A DNA stretch of 64,000 nucleotides, from assembly GCA_945952225.1 (NCBI GenBank), contig CAMFHP010000029.1, forward strand, positions 16,662 through 80,661, read 5' to 3'. Below the pieces are notes generated by a model, which did not search any database, had not been told where the DNA came from, and saw only the letters and a list, made by a program, of their open reading frames with translations. The DNA comes from an uncultured Myxococcaceae bacterium (GTDB lineage Bacteria; Myxococcota_A; Polyangia; Polyangiales; Ga0077539). Numbering within the stretch: the first letter of the stretch is position 1; every line of letters begins with the position of its first letter. The translations under genes were made by a program, and so were the position numbers. Below, in pieces: positions 9,003 to 18,630 of the stretch.

Positions 9003-9845
9003 CTACGCCCACGCGCGCAGCCGCGCCGCCTCACACGCACCGAGGAGCGCGCAGAGTTCCGCCGTCGTCGAGGCCGCCGCGAAGGTCGCGGGATCGCCCT
9101 GCATCCCGAGCCTCCACGCATCGACGGCACGCTGCACCGCGGCGCGCGGAGAGCCCGTGCGCGCCGTGATTTCCTCCACGGAAGCGCCCGCGCGGGCGAG
9201 GCCCACCACGAGCTGCGCGCGTCCCTTCTTGATGCGCTGCGGCTCGCTCACGAAGCGGTACGGCGCTGCGAGAAAGCACACGCGCGCCGCGTCGACGCCG
9301 CGCTTCAACGTGAGCCCCACGCGCGGTGACGCGACCACCGACGACACCGCGTGCGGAACGCCATCGAGACGCAGCTGCGACACGCGCGCGCCGTCCTCGG
9401 CGCAGGTGGCGACGTCGGGCGATGCCGTGGCCGCGAGCAGCGCGTCGACCGTGCGCGAAGGCCCGTCGATGCACGCGCCTCCTTCCACGGGCACCACCGC
9501 GCGAATGAGCACGCCCGCGGCCACGTCGGGCGCGCCGAGCGTGAGGTCGAGGCCCTTGAAACTCCCGCCGCGGTACGACGATCCCTCGCGGTGGTGGTAC
9601 CAGCGCGCGAAGGTGTGCTGCCGCGCATCGCCGTGCGTGAAGGGGTCGCGATGCGCGCGTCCGTGCCAGTAGAACTCGACCTCCGCGAGGCGCCAGCGCA
9701 CGTCGCCCGCGTGCCACGTGACCCGCGTGAGCAGCAGCGTCGCGAGCGCTTCGAAGTGCGCGCCGTGGTCTCGCGCCGCCGCGTCGACGGGCGGAAGCAG
9801 CGTACGGAGCGCGTGTTCGAGGGCGTCGTCGCAGGCGCGATGCAC
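9003..9845 (-). CDS. Conserved hypothetical protein, possibly DNA-glycosylase-like
   Basis: 280 residues. A dense block of polar and aromatic residues (EVEFYWHGRAHRDPFTHGD, then WYHHREG and YRGGSFKGLDLTLG) looks like a conserved catalytic or ligand-binding core. I have a vague recollection of a similar pattern in proteins loosely annotated as methylpurine-DNA glycosylase-like, but cannot support that function from the sequence. The second half includes an Arg/Lys-rich segment and a helix-turn-helix-like ASVEEITARTGSPRAAVQRAV. It starts one base before the stop region of the L,D-transpeptidase gene upstream, so the two are probably one transcript. Its stop directly abuts the convergent NtrC gene with no gap. 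Confidence 0.7.
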   Translation of the reverse strand: MHRACDDALEHALRTLLPPVDAAARDHGAHFEALATLLLTRVTWHAGDVRWRLAEVEFYWHGRAHRDPFTHGDARQHTFARWYHHREGSSYRGGSFKGLDLTLGAPDVAAGVLIRAVVPVEGGACIDGPSRTVDALLAATASPDVATCAEDGARVSQLRLDGVPHAVSSVVASPRVGLTLKRGVDAARVCFLAAPYRFVSEPQRIKKGRAQLVVGLARAGASVEEITARTGSPRAAVQRAVDAWRLGMQGDPATFAAASTTAELCALLGACEAARLRAWA

Positions 9846-9846
9846 G

Positions 9847-11400
9847 TCAGTGTCCGGGGATCACCGCGGGTCCGCCGCGCTCGCCGAGGGGCTGCGGGGT
9901 GTAGTGCACGTAGATGCGCGTGCCGGGGTCGCGCTCCGTCGCGAAGGCCGCGTGCCAGCCCGCGGGAATCGTCGGCGTGGTGAAGCGAAAGAGCCATCGC
10001 GCGTCGTCGGGCGCGAGGTTCACGCAGCCGTGCGAGCGGGGCTGCCCGAAGCCCGCGTGCCAGTACGCGCCGTGGAGCGCGAAGCTGCCCTCGAAGTACA
10101 TCGCCCACGGCACCTCTTCGATGGAGTACGGCCCCGTGCCCGTGTTGCCGTCCATCGTGGTCGAGAGGTGCTTGTGCTCGATGCGAAACGCGCCCTGCAC
10201 GGTCTCGTAGTTGGCCGCGGGGTTGTCGACGTTGCGAAGGCCCGTCGACACGAGCGTCGCGTACACGGGCGTCGCGCCCTCCCAGGCCACGAGCGACTGG
10301 CGGTCGAGGTCGACCTCGATCCATCGCTCGCGAGGGCCTATTTCTGCGGGCGGATCGACGGCGGTCACCACGGTCACGTCGGCGTCGCGCACGTAGCGGT
10401 CGTCGCGCGTGCGGAGGTAGTCCTCGTCGCGCCAGGTCACCCGGGTGGTGCTCGCGAGCGCGAAGGCTGTCATGCGTGCGACGCGGCCCGTGCGGTACAT
10501 CACGCCGTCGGCGCCGAGCCGTCGCAGCGCCACGTTGTCCGCCGACACGAAGGCCAGCGGCAGTCGCACCTCTCCCGCGAGCGCCACGCCATGCAGCGGT
10601 TGCGGACCGACCATCATCAGCGCGTCGGTGCGCACGTAGCCGCCGCCGTGCGTGCGCCAGTACACGTTGCCCGAGGTGCTCCGCGTGGCGCGCTCGACGG
10701 CCACGTACATGCCGCGCAGCAGCCGTCGGAGCACGGGCGTTCCCGGTGTGCCTTCGAGCGATTCGAGGGTCGCGATGCGCAGCGGTCCCAGCGGTGCGGC
10801 GCCGCCATCGCCGAAGCGCGCGGGCTCGGCGAGCGCCTCGTCGGCGGCGGTGGGAAGCGCGCGGTACACCACGCCCGCGTGCGGTGCGAGGCCGTAGCGG
10901 TAGGGCATCGACGCGTCGAGCATCGGCGCGTTGGGCAGCCGCGCGCAGGCGTCTCGGGTGAGGTCGCGCGTGAGCACGGCGCCGCGAGACACACACACGT
11001 AGCCGTCGCCCTCGACCTGGTACCAGCCCGTGTGCGCGCGGTCGGCGCGCGGCGGACATCCCTCGTCGGAGAGCGGTCCGGCGATGACGCGCGCGGTGCT
11101 TCCGGCGCGGAGGTAGCCGCGCCAGTGCGGGCCCACGCGGGGCTCGAAGTAGATCGCCACCATGGGCGCGAGCGCGGTGATCGTCTCGCCCGCGAAGGGG
11201 CTCACGCCCGCGTCGGCAGGCACGAAGATCGGCCGCGGCACGTCGACGGATTCCATCGCGTCGACGGACGCATCGACGGACGCATCGAGCTGGGCGTGGG
11301 CAGGCGCCGTCAGGGCGACGAGCGCGAGGGGAAGGGCAACGAAGCGCGATCGGGGATCCACGGCGGCGCGAGGGATGCCAGCGAAGCACCCCGCGCGCAA
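9847..11400 (-). CDS. L,D-transpeptidase (YkuD domain), secreted
   Basis: 517 residues with an N-terminal signal peptide (VALPLALVALTAPAHAQ) and a short DASVDASVDAM linker. The C-terminal YkuD domain carries the catalytic pair of the family: His in SFALHGAYWHAGF and Cys459 in PRSHGCVN. The long middle part (about residues 60-300) has repeated SH3-like strands with Gly-Tyr-Val motifs, probably cell-wall-binding. L,D-transpeptidases make 3-3 peptidoglycan cross-links or attach proteins to the wall in the periplasm. The exact start is uncertain because residues 1-15 look non-typical; a GTG a few codons later is possible. Confidence 0.88.
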   Translation of the reverse strand: MRAGCFAGIPRAAVDPRSRFVALPLALVALTAPAHAQLDASVDASVDAMESVDVPRPIFVPADAGVSPFAGETITALAPMVAIYFEPRVGPHWRGYLRAGSTARVIAGPLSDEGCPPRADRAHTGWYQVEGDGYVCVSRGAVLTRDLTRDACARLPNAPMLDASMPYRYGLAPHAGVVYRALPTAADEALAEPARFGDGGAAPLGPLRIATLESLEGTPGTPVLRRLLRGMYVAVERATRSTSGNVYWRTHGGGYVRTDALMMVGPQPLHGVALAGEVRLPLAFVSADNVALRRLGADGVMYRTGRVARMTAFALASTTRVTWRDEDYLRTRDDRYVRDADVTVVTAVDPPAEIGPRERWIEVDLDRQSLVAWEGATPVYATLVSTGLRNVDNPAANYETVQGAFRIEHKHLSTTMDGNTGTGPYSIEEVPWAMYFEGSFALHGAYWHAGFGQPRSHGCVNLAPDDARWLFRFTTPTIPAGWHAAFATERDPGTRIYVHYTPQPLGERGGPAVIPGH

Positions 11401-11428
11401 TCACCGAGGCGCGCACATGGGGAGTGGG

Positions 11429-12892
11429 TCAGCGCGTACGGATCGCCGCGATGCGCGCGAGCACCTGATCGAGGGTGCTGTCGACCGTCGAGCTGCCGAA
11501 GGAGAACACGTCGCTCGTGGGCTGACCGAGCGCGTTGACCATCGTGCGGTGCTCGTTGAGCGCGTCCATCGCGGTCGACGAGGTCATGAAGAGCACGGTG
11601 ATGCCCTCGCTGCGGAGGCGCGGCGCGAGGTCGTTCCAGGTCGTGGGAGCCGGGGAGATGCCGGTGTACGGGTACGAGGGCGTGCCCGCCGAGGTGTTGG
11701 GCCCGTTGTGCGAGAAGCTGTCGCCGATCACGAGCACGATGCGACGCGCACCCGGACGCCAGCATCCGCCCGGCGCGCGGCCCGTGGAGCAGATCGGCGG
11801 CGAGGTGATGAGACGGTGCGGCGGGATTCCCGCGAGCACACCGAGCGCTTCGACCACGGCGTCCGGTCCGTCACCGCCCATGCTGTCGGAGGGACGCGAC
11901 GCGAACACCGTCGAGAAGGTCGCCGCATCGTTCTGCGGCTCGCCCCCGCGCGTGAACGCACGGTCCGAGCTCGTGCCCCACGGCGAGAACCCGAAGTCGC
12001 TGAAGTACGACAGCCCGATCGCGCTCTCGGGCATGCCCACGACGCCCGACGCGAGGCGCACGCGCAGCGACGTCGAGATGGCCCCGAGCGTCCCCGAGAA
12101 CGACCCCGTCATGTCGAGCAGCACGTTCACGTCGACCCCCTGCGGCATGCGACACGCCTGCACCTCTTCGGTGAGCGCGCACATCGCACTGCACCGCAGC
12201 ACGCGCGTCTGACCCGCAGGGCAGCCCGCGGCCGTCGTGGTCATCTCGCCCGGCGTGCACGTCCCCTCGCCCGTGCACACGCCCGTGTCGACCTGCTGAC
12301 AGCGATCGTTGCAGCGCACGGCCATCGTTCCGCAGCGTCCGCACGCGCGCGACGTCGTCGTGCCCGGCATGCACACGCCCTGGTTCGTGCACGCGCCGTT
12401 CTCCCAGCGGCGCATCACGTTGCAGAAGCGTTCGAGCGTTCCGCACATGCCACACGGCACCGTCTCGATGGCGCCCGGACGATCGCACTGATCCGCAGGC
12501 GGCACGTCGGGCGTCACCATCACGTCGGGCGTGGTCATCACGTCGGGCCGCACCATCGCGTCGGGCGTGGTCATCACGTCAGGCGTCACCATCGCGTCCG
12601 GCGTGACCATCGCGTCGGGCGTCACCATCGCGTCGGGCGTGGTCATCGCGTCGGGCGTGGTCATCGCGTCGGGCGACACCATCGCGTCGGGCGACACCAT
12701 CGCGTCGGGCGACACCATCGCATCGGTGTCGCTGGCGTCGGCGCTGCTCGCGTCGGTCGTCGCGCGGTCCGTCGTGACGTCGCTGCTCGCGTCGTCGGGA
12801 AAGTTCAGTCCACCGGTCGCCTGCGGCGTGCACGCAGCGGTGAGGGCGACGAGACAGGCGACACGCGCGAAGAAGGTTTGCGTCGGAGTCAC
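11429..12892 (-). CDS. VWA-domain lipoprotein with DAM-x-x-P repeat stalk
   Basis: 487 residues from GTG 12892, which sits about nine bases after a GAGG ribosome binding site. The lipobox is TAAC. Then follows a stalk of twelve six-residue repeats (D-A/V-M-V/T-T/S-P), a Cys-rich segment of about 110 residues with CGMCGT and CGRCGT motifs, and a von Willebrand A domain. The MIDAS is variant: DMTGS in VNVLLDMTGSFSG instead of DxSxS, with VIGDSFSHN further on. VWA domains bind protein partners through a metal. A surface-displayed adhesin or complex scaffold is inferred. Divergent from the giant gene at 13112. Confidence 0.85.
   Translation of the reverse strand: MTPTQTFFARVACLVALTAACTPQATGGLNFPDDASSDVTTDRATTDASSADASDTDAMVSPDAMVSPDAMVSPDAMTTPDAMTTPDAMVTPDAMVTPDAMVTPDVMTTPDAMVRPDVMTTPDVMVTPDVPPADQCDRPGAIETVPCGMCGTLERFCNVMRRWENGACTNQGVCMPGTTTSRACGRCGTMAVRCNDRCQQVDTGVCTGEGTCTPGEMTTTAAGCPAGQTRVLRCSAMCALTEEVQACRMPQGVDVNVLLDMTGSFSGTLGAISTSLRVRLASGVVGMPESAIGLSYFSDFGFSPWGTSSDRAFTRGGEPQNDAATFSTVFASRPSDSMGGDGPDAVVEALGVLAGIPPHRLITSPPICSTGRAPGGCWRPGARRIVLVIGDSFSHNGPNTSAGTPSYPYTGISPAPTTWNDLAPRLRSEGITVLFMTSSTAMDALNEHRTMVNALGQPTSDVFSFGSSTVDSTLDQVLARIAAIRTR
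12506..12721. repeat. 12 x 18-bp in-frame coding repeat
   Basis: Twelve consecutive 18-bp units, consensus GTCGGGCGTSACCATCGC on the plus strand, lie inside the VWA lipoprotein gene and encode the six-residue stalk repeat. Units differ at a few positions only, and adjacent identical pairs and triplets indicate recent slippage. Copy number should vary between strains and would change stalk length. Confidence 0.9.
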
Positions 12893-13111
12893 AGAGAGAA
12901 CCTCAAGGAGATCGCGTGGCGCCGCCGCAGGCGATGGGCCCGCACGCAGCACCGGGTTTCAGGGGGCGCGGAACCTACGCGATGGACCCGATGGGGCCAA
13001 CCTCCCCGCAACGGATTTTCAGCTCGCATCGTGCGCACTTCGACGTTGCCCACGAGGTCGCCGCCGCACGACGATGGGCCGCCTGCTTCACCCACCGACG
13101 GGAGGTTCTTC

Positions 13112-16100
13112 GTGCCGACGTTTCGTGGCTTCGCGCTGCCCCTTGTGTTCACCCTCGCGCTCCCCTCGACGGCCTTCGCGCAGGTCTATGCGCTGGAGTG
13201 TTTGAGCCAGTCGTCGACCACGATCCGCGAGTACGCCGCGGCCGCTGTTCCGTGCCTCGTGAGCACGCTCAACGAGGGCGCCACGGCCTCGTCGGGCGCG
13301 GTCACCGTCACCGTGAGCGGCACGCCCATTCCCGTCGACGGACTCGCCGTCGACCGCCTCGGACGGGTCATCGCCTTCGAGCTCCCCGCCACCAGCGGAA
13401 CGGGCTCGCGCATGGTGGTCATCGACCCGCGCACCGGCGCTGCGACGCGCGTCGGATCGCCCATCGACATGCTGGTCTTCGGCGCGGGCTTCGACCTCGA
13501 CGACCGCCTCTGGGTCGTGGGCACCAGCGCCACCGCGCCCACGCACACCCGCGTCTTCGCCGAGGTGAACCCCGGCACCGGCGCATCGCTCGGCGCGCGT
13601 CCGCTCCTCGGTGACCTCACGGGGCCCTACGCGCACTACATCCCCGCGATGGACGTCGCCGCGCTCCCGCAGGGAGGCCTCGCGGTGCTCGACAGCGACA
13701 CGGTCACCGACGGCTTCGACCGCGTGTTCACGCTCGATCCCGCGACGGGACGCACCGCGCTCATCCGTCGCCTCGACGTGCCCGCCTCGATCGGCGGCTA
13801 CTCGCTCGGGCTCACGTTCAGCAACCGACTGCTCTGGGGGCAGGCCTTTCTCTTCGACGGCAACGGCACCGACGACATCCTCCTCGCGTCGCTCTGCGGT
13901 CGCGGCTCCACCGATCGCATCCTCCTCGCCGACGTGCACCCGCAGAACGCGGGCTTCACCGACCTCGGCACCACGCTGCGCCCCAGCGACGACGACGGCG
14001 ACAACGTGAGCTCGCGCTACGAGCGCGTCACCACCGTCGACCCCTGCGCGCCGCAGCGTGACTCCGACAACGACGGACTCCCCGACCTCTTCGACCCCGA
14101 CGACGACGGCGACGGCATCGCCACCGTGCTCGAATCACCGGACCCCGACGGCAACGGAAACCCCTCGGACGCGCGCGACACCGACGGCGACGGCGCCCCC
14201 GACTGGCTCGACAACAAAGACCTCACCGTCACCGCCGTGACCCCGTCGTTCACCGGCGACGCGCAGTCGCTCGCCTACGCGGGATCGGTCGCCGTCACCG
14301 TGCGCAACCAGGGCATCACCGCCGTCGCGGGACCCTTCGCGGTCACGGTCTTTCGCGACGTGAACAACGACGGCGTGTACCGCGCCACCGACGACGTCTC
14401 CCTCGGCACCGCGACGGTCACCGGACCGCTCGCCGCGGGCGCCAGCACCACCGCGACGGTCACGGGCGTCGCGACGACGCTCGCGTGGCGCGGCGAGGTG
14501 ATCTCCGCGTGGGTCGACAGCGCCGAGGCCGTGCGCGAGACGCGCGAAGACAACAACGTGGGCCGCTCGGGCACCGCGTGTGTGGCCTCGACGGCGCCGT
14601 TCTCCGCCGTGTCGCTGCGCGAAGAGTGGACGTACACCGACGGCGCGTCGGCTTCGAACGTGGTGTCTGCCGACCTCGACGGCGACGGCTCCATCGAGCT
14701 CATCGCGCCGCTGTGCCCCAACACCGGAGCGCCCGACAGCGACTACCTCAACGGCACGCTGCGCGTGCTCGAAGGGCGCACGGGGAGGCTCCTTCGCACC
14801 TCGTCGTCGGCGACGCTCAACGCGGGGTCGACCATCGCCGTCGGTGACCTCGACAGCGACGGACGCGGAGAGATCATCGCGCTCGATCGCAGCAACCGCG
14901 TGGTGTGCTTCGAAGACGACCTCACGGTGAAGTGGACGAGCGTCGCCCTGCCCCTTCCGTCGGGCCTGCTCACGGGCTCGCTCTACGCCGCGCCGGGCAT
15001 CGCCGACCTCGACGGCGACGGACGCCCCGAGGTCTTCGTGGGCAGCTCCGTGCTCTCGAACGCGGGCACGCTGTTGTGGACGGGCACGGTCTCGCGCGGC
15101 TATCCCCAGCGCACCGCGGGCGGCGGCTACGCGGTGGGCTCCATCGCGGCGGACCTCGACCTCGACGGCCGTCAGGAGCTCATCGCGGGCAGCACCGCGT
15201 ACCGCGCCGACGGCACCGTATTCTGGACCTCGTCGACGGTGCCCGATGGCTTCAACGCCGTGGGCAACTTCGACCGCGATCCGCAGCCCGAGGTGGTGCT
15301 CACGAGCGGCGGGCGCGTGGCGCTCCTCGACCACGACGGCGCGGTGCTCTGGCGCGTGGCGCATCCCGGCGCGGCCATCGCGGCGCCCGTGGGCAACGCG
15401 ACGAGCTTTCTGGGCATCCTCGGCGCGCCGGTGGTGGCCAACGTCGACAGCGATCCCGCGCCCGAGATCGGCGTGGCGAGCTCGTCGCGCTTCGTGATGT
15501 TCGACGACAACGGCGCCGTGCTCTGGCAGGCGGTGACCAACGATTCGAGCGCGGCCACCGGCGCCACGGCCTTCGACTTCGACGGCGACGGACGCCTCGA
15601 ACTCGTCTACTCCGACGAGTTCACGCTCTACGTGTGGAACGGCGCCGACGGGCGCGAACTGCTCCGTCGCACCTTTCACAACGCGACGGCGCTCGCGTAC
15701 CCCTCGGTGGCCGACGTCGACGGCGACGGCTCCGCCGAGATCTTCCTCGCGACGTACAGCGGCTTCGGGTGGATCCCGCGCATGCAGAACGGCGTCTACG
15801 TCTTCGGCGCCGCGAGCGGTCGATGGCGCGGCGCGCGCGAGGTGCTCAACCAGCAGCCCTACGACGTGAACAACGTGGGCGATGTGCGGGGAACCATTCC
15901 GCGGCGGCCCTTTCCCTCGTGGCTCGATCACAACACGTACCGCTGCCAGCAGCCCTCGCGGGCCCTCGCCGGTGCGAACCCCGACGGCCTCGCCGACCTC
16001 ACGGCCTCGCGTCTCCGCGCCGACCTGCGCGGGCTCCCGACCTCGGCCTCGCTCACGGTCCGTGTGGGCAACGCGGGCCTCGTCGCCGCCCCCGCGGGAA

Positions 16101-18181
16101 CCTCCGTGAGCTTCTACACAGGCGATCCGCGCCTCGCGACGAGCACGCGCATCGGCACGGCCACCCTCGCCGCGCCGCTGCTCCCCGCGCGCTTCGTCGA
16201 CGTCTCGCTCACGTGGACCTCTCCCCCTGCGCTCATCGACGCGACGGTGTGGGCCGTGGCCGACGATGATGGTTCCGTGCGCGGCGCGATCACCGGCGCG
16301 GTGGTCGAGTGCGACGAGCGCAACAACGAGCACGCGATGCCGCTGCGCGACAGCGACGGCGACGGGATTCCCGATGCGCTCGACGCCGACGACGACGACG
16401 ACGGACTGCCCGATGTGCTCGAAGGCGGCGGACGCGATCCCTCGGCGGACCGCGACGGCGACGGCGTGGCCGACTGGCGCGACCGCGACGTGGCGGGCTT
16501 CGTCGACGCGAACGGCGACGGCACCGACGACCGCGTGGACCGCGACAACGACGGTGTGCCCAACCACCTCGACCTCGACACCGACGGCGACGGGATCATG
16601 GACCTCGTCGAAGACGACCACAGCGCCCTCGACGCCGACCGCGACGGACGCATCGACCGCGCGCAGGGCGACGCCGACCGCGACGGACTCGCGACGCCCG
16701 CAGACCGCGACGACCGCAACGCCAACGTGTTCGACGTGCTCCGCGCGCCCGCGGACACGGACTCGGACAGCGACGCCGACTGGCGCGACACCGACAGCGA
16801 CAACGACGGCATCGCCGACGCCATCGAGGGCCACGACGTGAACGGCGACGGACGCGCCGACGTGGCGCCGTCGATGACCGACAGCGACCGCGACGGACTC
16901 GACGACGCGTGGGACGCCACCGTGCGCGGAACGCCCGCGCCGCTCCCCGACCACGACGGCGACCGCATCGCCGACTGGCGCGACACCGACGACGACGGCG
17001 ACACCGTTCCTTCGCGCGTGGAGTTCAGCGCCGACACCTCGACGGGCCGCGACCTCGACGGCGACGGACGCCCCACGTACCTCGACGACGACAGCGACGG
17101 CGACACCGTGCCCGACCGCACCGAAGCGGGCGCCACGGCTGCGACGCCCGCGGACACCGACGGCGACGGCTCCCTCGACCTCCTCGACCGCGACAGCGAC
17201 AACGACTGCGTGCCCGACAACGACCCGCGCGAGGCGGGCGCGGCGCGCATCGACCCGCGCATGCCCTCGGCGATGGCCAACGCCAACTGCCCCCTCGCGA
17301 TGCCCGTCTGCGACACGATGCGCGGCGTCTGTGGAACCGGCGTCGACACCGACGGCGACGGCCTCTTCGACGAGGTCGAGCGACGCCTCGGCACCGATCC
17401 GATGAACCCCGACACCGACGGCGACGGACTGCGCGACGGCGACGAGGTGGGCGACGTGGCGATGCCGCGCGACACCGACGGCGACGGCATGATCGACGCG
17501 CGCGACGACGACGACGACAACGACACGGTGCCCACGCGCGACGAGCGTCCCATGGGCATGAACGTCGACACCGACGGCGACGGACGCCCCGATCACCTCG
17601 ACGACGACGACGACAACGACACGATCCCCACGCGCGTGGAGCGCATGCTCGACGCGAGCGAGGGCGACGACTTCGACCGCGACACGATCCCATCGTGGCG
17701 CGACACCGACAGCGACGGCGACGGGGTGTCGGACCGTGACGAAGCGGGCATGTCACCGAGGATGCCCGTCGACACCGACCGCGACGGCGCACCGGACTTT
17801 CTCGACCTCGACAGCGACAACGACTGCGCCCCCGACAACGCGCCCTCCGAGGCGGGCATGGCGCGCGTGACCGTCGCGACGAACCCGAGCGCCGCGTGCG
17901 GCGGTGCGACGCCCGTGTGCGACACCACCACGGGACGCTGCGTGCCCGCGCCGACGCCCGATGCGTCCGTCGATGCGTCGGTGGATGCCTCCGTGGATGC
18001 CTCCGTCGACGCCGCGCGCGACGCCGCGATGGATGCGCCCATGGACGCGCCGTCGATCACGATCGGCTACCAGGGGAGCGGCTGCGGCTGCGCCACGCCG
18101 GGCTCCTCGCGCGGTGACGGCCGCCTCACGACGCTCGTGCTCGCCGCCGTGTGCGCGGCGGTGCTGCGTCGCCGTCGCTGA
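13112..18181 (+). CDS. Giant secreted calcium-repeat protein with MYXO-CTERM-like tail
   Basis: 1,689 residues from GTG 13112, placed six bases after GGGAGG (13100-13105) and directly before a signal peptide (LPLVFTLALPSTAFAQ). The same frame is open far upstream but there it lies antisense to two real genes. Order of parts: N-terminal propeller-like region; TSP3-type calcium repeats (DSDNDGLPDLFDPDDDGDG, about 316-368); CARDB-like domain (about 370-487); FG-GAP/VCBS-like repeats (about 495-900); a second CARDB-like domain (about 956-1075); a long TSP3 array of D-x-D-x-D-G units (about 1080-1590); a DASVDASVDA linker; and a C-terminus with GSGCGCATPG, a hydrophobic stretch and RRRR. That tripartite tail matches the MYXO-CTERM sorting signal, so the protein is expected to be processed at the Cys and displayed at the surface. 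Confidence 0.9.
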   Translation: MPTFRGFALPLVFTLALPSTAFAQVYALECLSQSSTTIREYAAAAVPCLVSTLNEGATASSGAVTVTVSGTPIPVDGLAVDRLGRVIAFELPATSGTGSRMVVIDPRTGAATRVGSPIDMLVFGAGFDLDDRLWVVGTSATAPTHTRVFAEVNPGTGASLGARPLLGDLTGPYAHYIPAMDVAALPQGGLAVLDSDTVTDGFDRVFTLDPATGRTALIRRLDVPASIGGYSLGLTFSNRLLWGQAFLFDGNGTDDILLASLCGRGSTDRILLADVHPQNAGFTDLGTTLRPSDDDGDNVSSRYERVTTVDPCAPQRDSDNDGLPDLFDPDDDGDGIATVLESPDPDGNGNPSDARDTDGDGAPDWLDNKDLTVTAVTPSFTGDAQSLAYAGSVAVTVRNQGITAVAGPFAVTVFRDVNNDGVYRATDDVSLGTATVTGPLAAGASTTATVTGVATTLAWRGEVISAWVDSAEAVRETREDNNVGRSGTACVASTAPFSAVSLREEWTYTDGASASNVVSADLDGDGSIELIAPLCPNTGAPDSDYLNGTLRVLEGRTGRLLRTSSSATLNAGSTIAVGDLDSDGRGEIIALDRSNRVVCFEDDLTVKWTSVALPLPSGLLTGSLYAAPGIADLDGDGRPEVFVGSSVLSNAGTLLWTGTVSRGYPQRTAGGGYAVGSIAADLDLDGRQELIAGSTAYRADGTVFWTSSTVPDGFNAVGNFDRDPQPEVVLTSGGRVALLDHDGAVLWRVAHPGAAIAAPVGNATSFLGILGAPVVANVDSDPAPEIGVASSSRFVMFDDNGAVLWQAVTNDSSAATGATAFDFDGDGRLELVYSDEFTLYVWNGADGRELLRRTFHNATALAYPSVADVDGDGSAEIFLATYSGFGWIPRMQNGVYVFGAASGRWRGAREVLNQQPYDVNNVGDVRGTIPRRPFPSWLDHNTYRCQQPSRALAGANPDGLADLTASRLRADLRGLPTSASLTVRVGNAGLVAAPAGTSVSFYTGDPRLATSTRIGTATLAAPLLPARFVDVSLTWTSPPALIDATVWAVADDDGSVRGAITGAVVECDERNNEHAMPLRDSDGDGIPDALDADDDDDGLPDVLEGGGRDPSADRDGDGVADWRDRDVAGFVDANGDGTDDRVDRDNDGVPNHLDLDTDGDGIMDLVEDDHSALDADRDGRIDRAQGDADRDGLATPADRDDRNANVFDVLRAPADTDSDSDADWRDTDSDNDGIADAIEGHDVNGDGRADVAPSMTDSDRDGLDDAWDATVRGTPAPLPDHDGDRIADWRDTDDDGDTVPSRVEFSADTSTGRDLDGDGRPTYLDDDSDGDTVPDRTEAGATAATPADTDGDGSLDLLDRDSDNDCVPDNDPREAGAARIDPRMPSAMANANCPLAMPVCDTMRGVCGTGVDTDGDGLFDEVERRLGTDPMNPDTDGDGLRDGDEVGDVAMPRDTDGDGMIDARDDDDDNDTVPTRDERPMGMNVDTDGDGRPDHLDDDDDNDTIPTRVERMLDASEGDDFDRDTIPSWRDTDSDGDGVSDRDEAGMSPRMPVDTDRDGAPDFLDLDSDNDCAPDNAPSEAGMARVTVATNPSAACGGATPVCDTTTGRCVPAPTPDASVDASVDASVDASVDAARDAAMDAPMDAPSITIGYQGSGCGCATPGSSRGDGRLTTLVLAAVCAAVLRRRR

Positions 18182-18203
18182 CCTGCTCCATCGCATTCGC
18201 ACG

Positions 18204-18231
18204 GCCCCTTCTCCCGCGAAGGAGAAGGGGC
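18204..18231 (+). terminator. 11-bp GC hairpin after the giant gene
   Basis: GCCCCTTCTCC and GGAGAAGGGGC form an 11-bp stem with a CGCGAA loop, 22 bp after the stop codon at 18181. There is no T-tract, so it is not a canonical intrinsic terminator. The same hairpin with another loop occurs at 22668-22693 and, imperfectly, at 24228-24254, so it may equally be a member of a dispersed repeat family that ends up behind genes. Confidence 0.5.
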
Positions 18232-18318
18232 TCTGCGTACTGAAGTGACCCACGGGAACCCCGGTGCGCAATGGACACATGGCGCCGCGTGCCGTGACCG
18301 ACGGAGCCGCGCGTCTTC

Positions 18319-18580
18319 GGCGGTGAATGAGTTCACCGCCTGCGAGGGAAAGGTCCCTTGCAGGACTCGCGCATCATGCACCGGCAACACACAGGCCCAT
18401 TCGCACGATCGGAAACACACCCGAACAACGCGCGGCGAAGGCGACACTGGATCGCGAGTCCCGTCAGGGACTTTCCCCTTGCTGCCGGTGAATTCATTCA
18501 CCGGGAGCACGCGTGCGGACGGTGGTGAGATCGTGCGGAGGCACCCGCAGAGAGGGGAAGGTGCCTTGCGGGACTCGCGC
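18319..18580. repeat. Palindromic module repeats, both orientations
   Basis: The 449 bp between the giant gene and the P450 gene hold no credible ORF. They hold one reverse copy (18319-18370) and one forward copy (18456-18510) of a module of about 55 bp, plus a degenerate reverse copy near 18546-18580. Each module has two hairpins: AGTCCC-GTCA-GGGACT, and CCGGTGAA-TTCA-TTCACCGG. The two main copies face each other and form a long inverted repeat. The same module recurs at 22731-23026 and 24291-24689. Confidence 0.8.
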
Positions 18581-18630
18581 TTCATTCCCCGGGACCACGC
18601 AGCCCACGCGCTGCCCCGCGGGCCCGGCGC

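Noticed and set aside
11162..13111. Upstream part of the frame of the giant gene
   Set aside because: It lies antisense to the L,D-transpeptidase and VWA lipoprotein genes, is His/Arg-rich, and a good ribosome binding site, GTG and signal peptide occur at 13100-13160.
14135..17596. 1,153-codon open frame on the minus strand
   Set aside because: Antisense to the calcium-repeat array; its regular composition mirrors the D-x-D-x-D-G codons. No start signal or domain.
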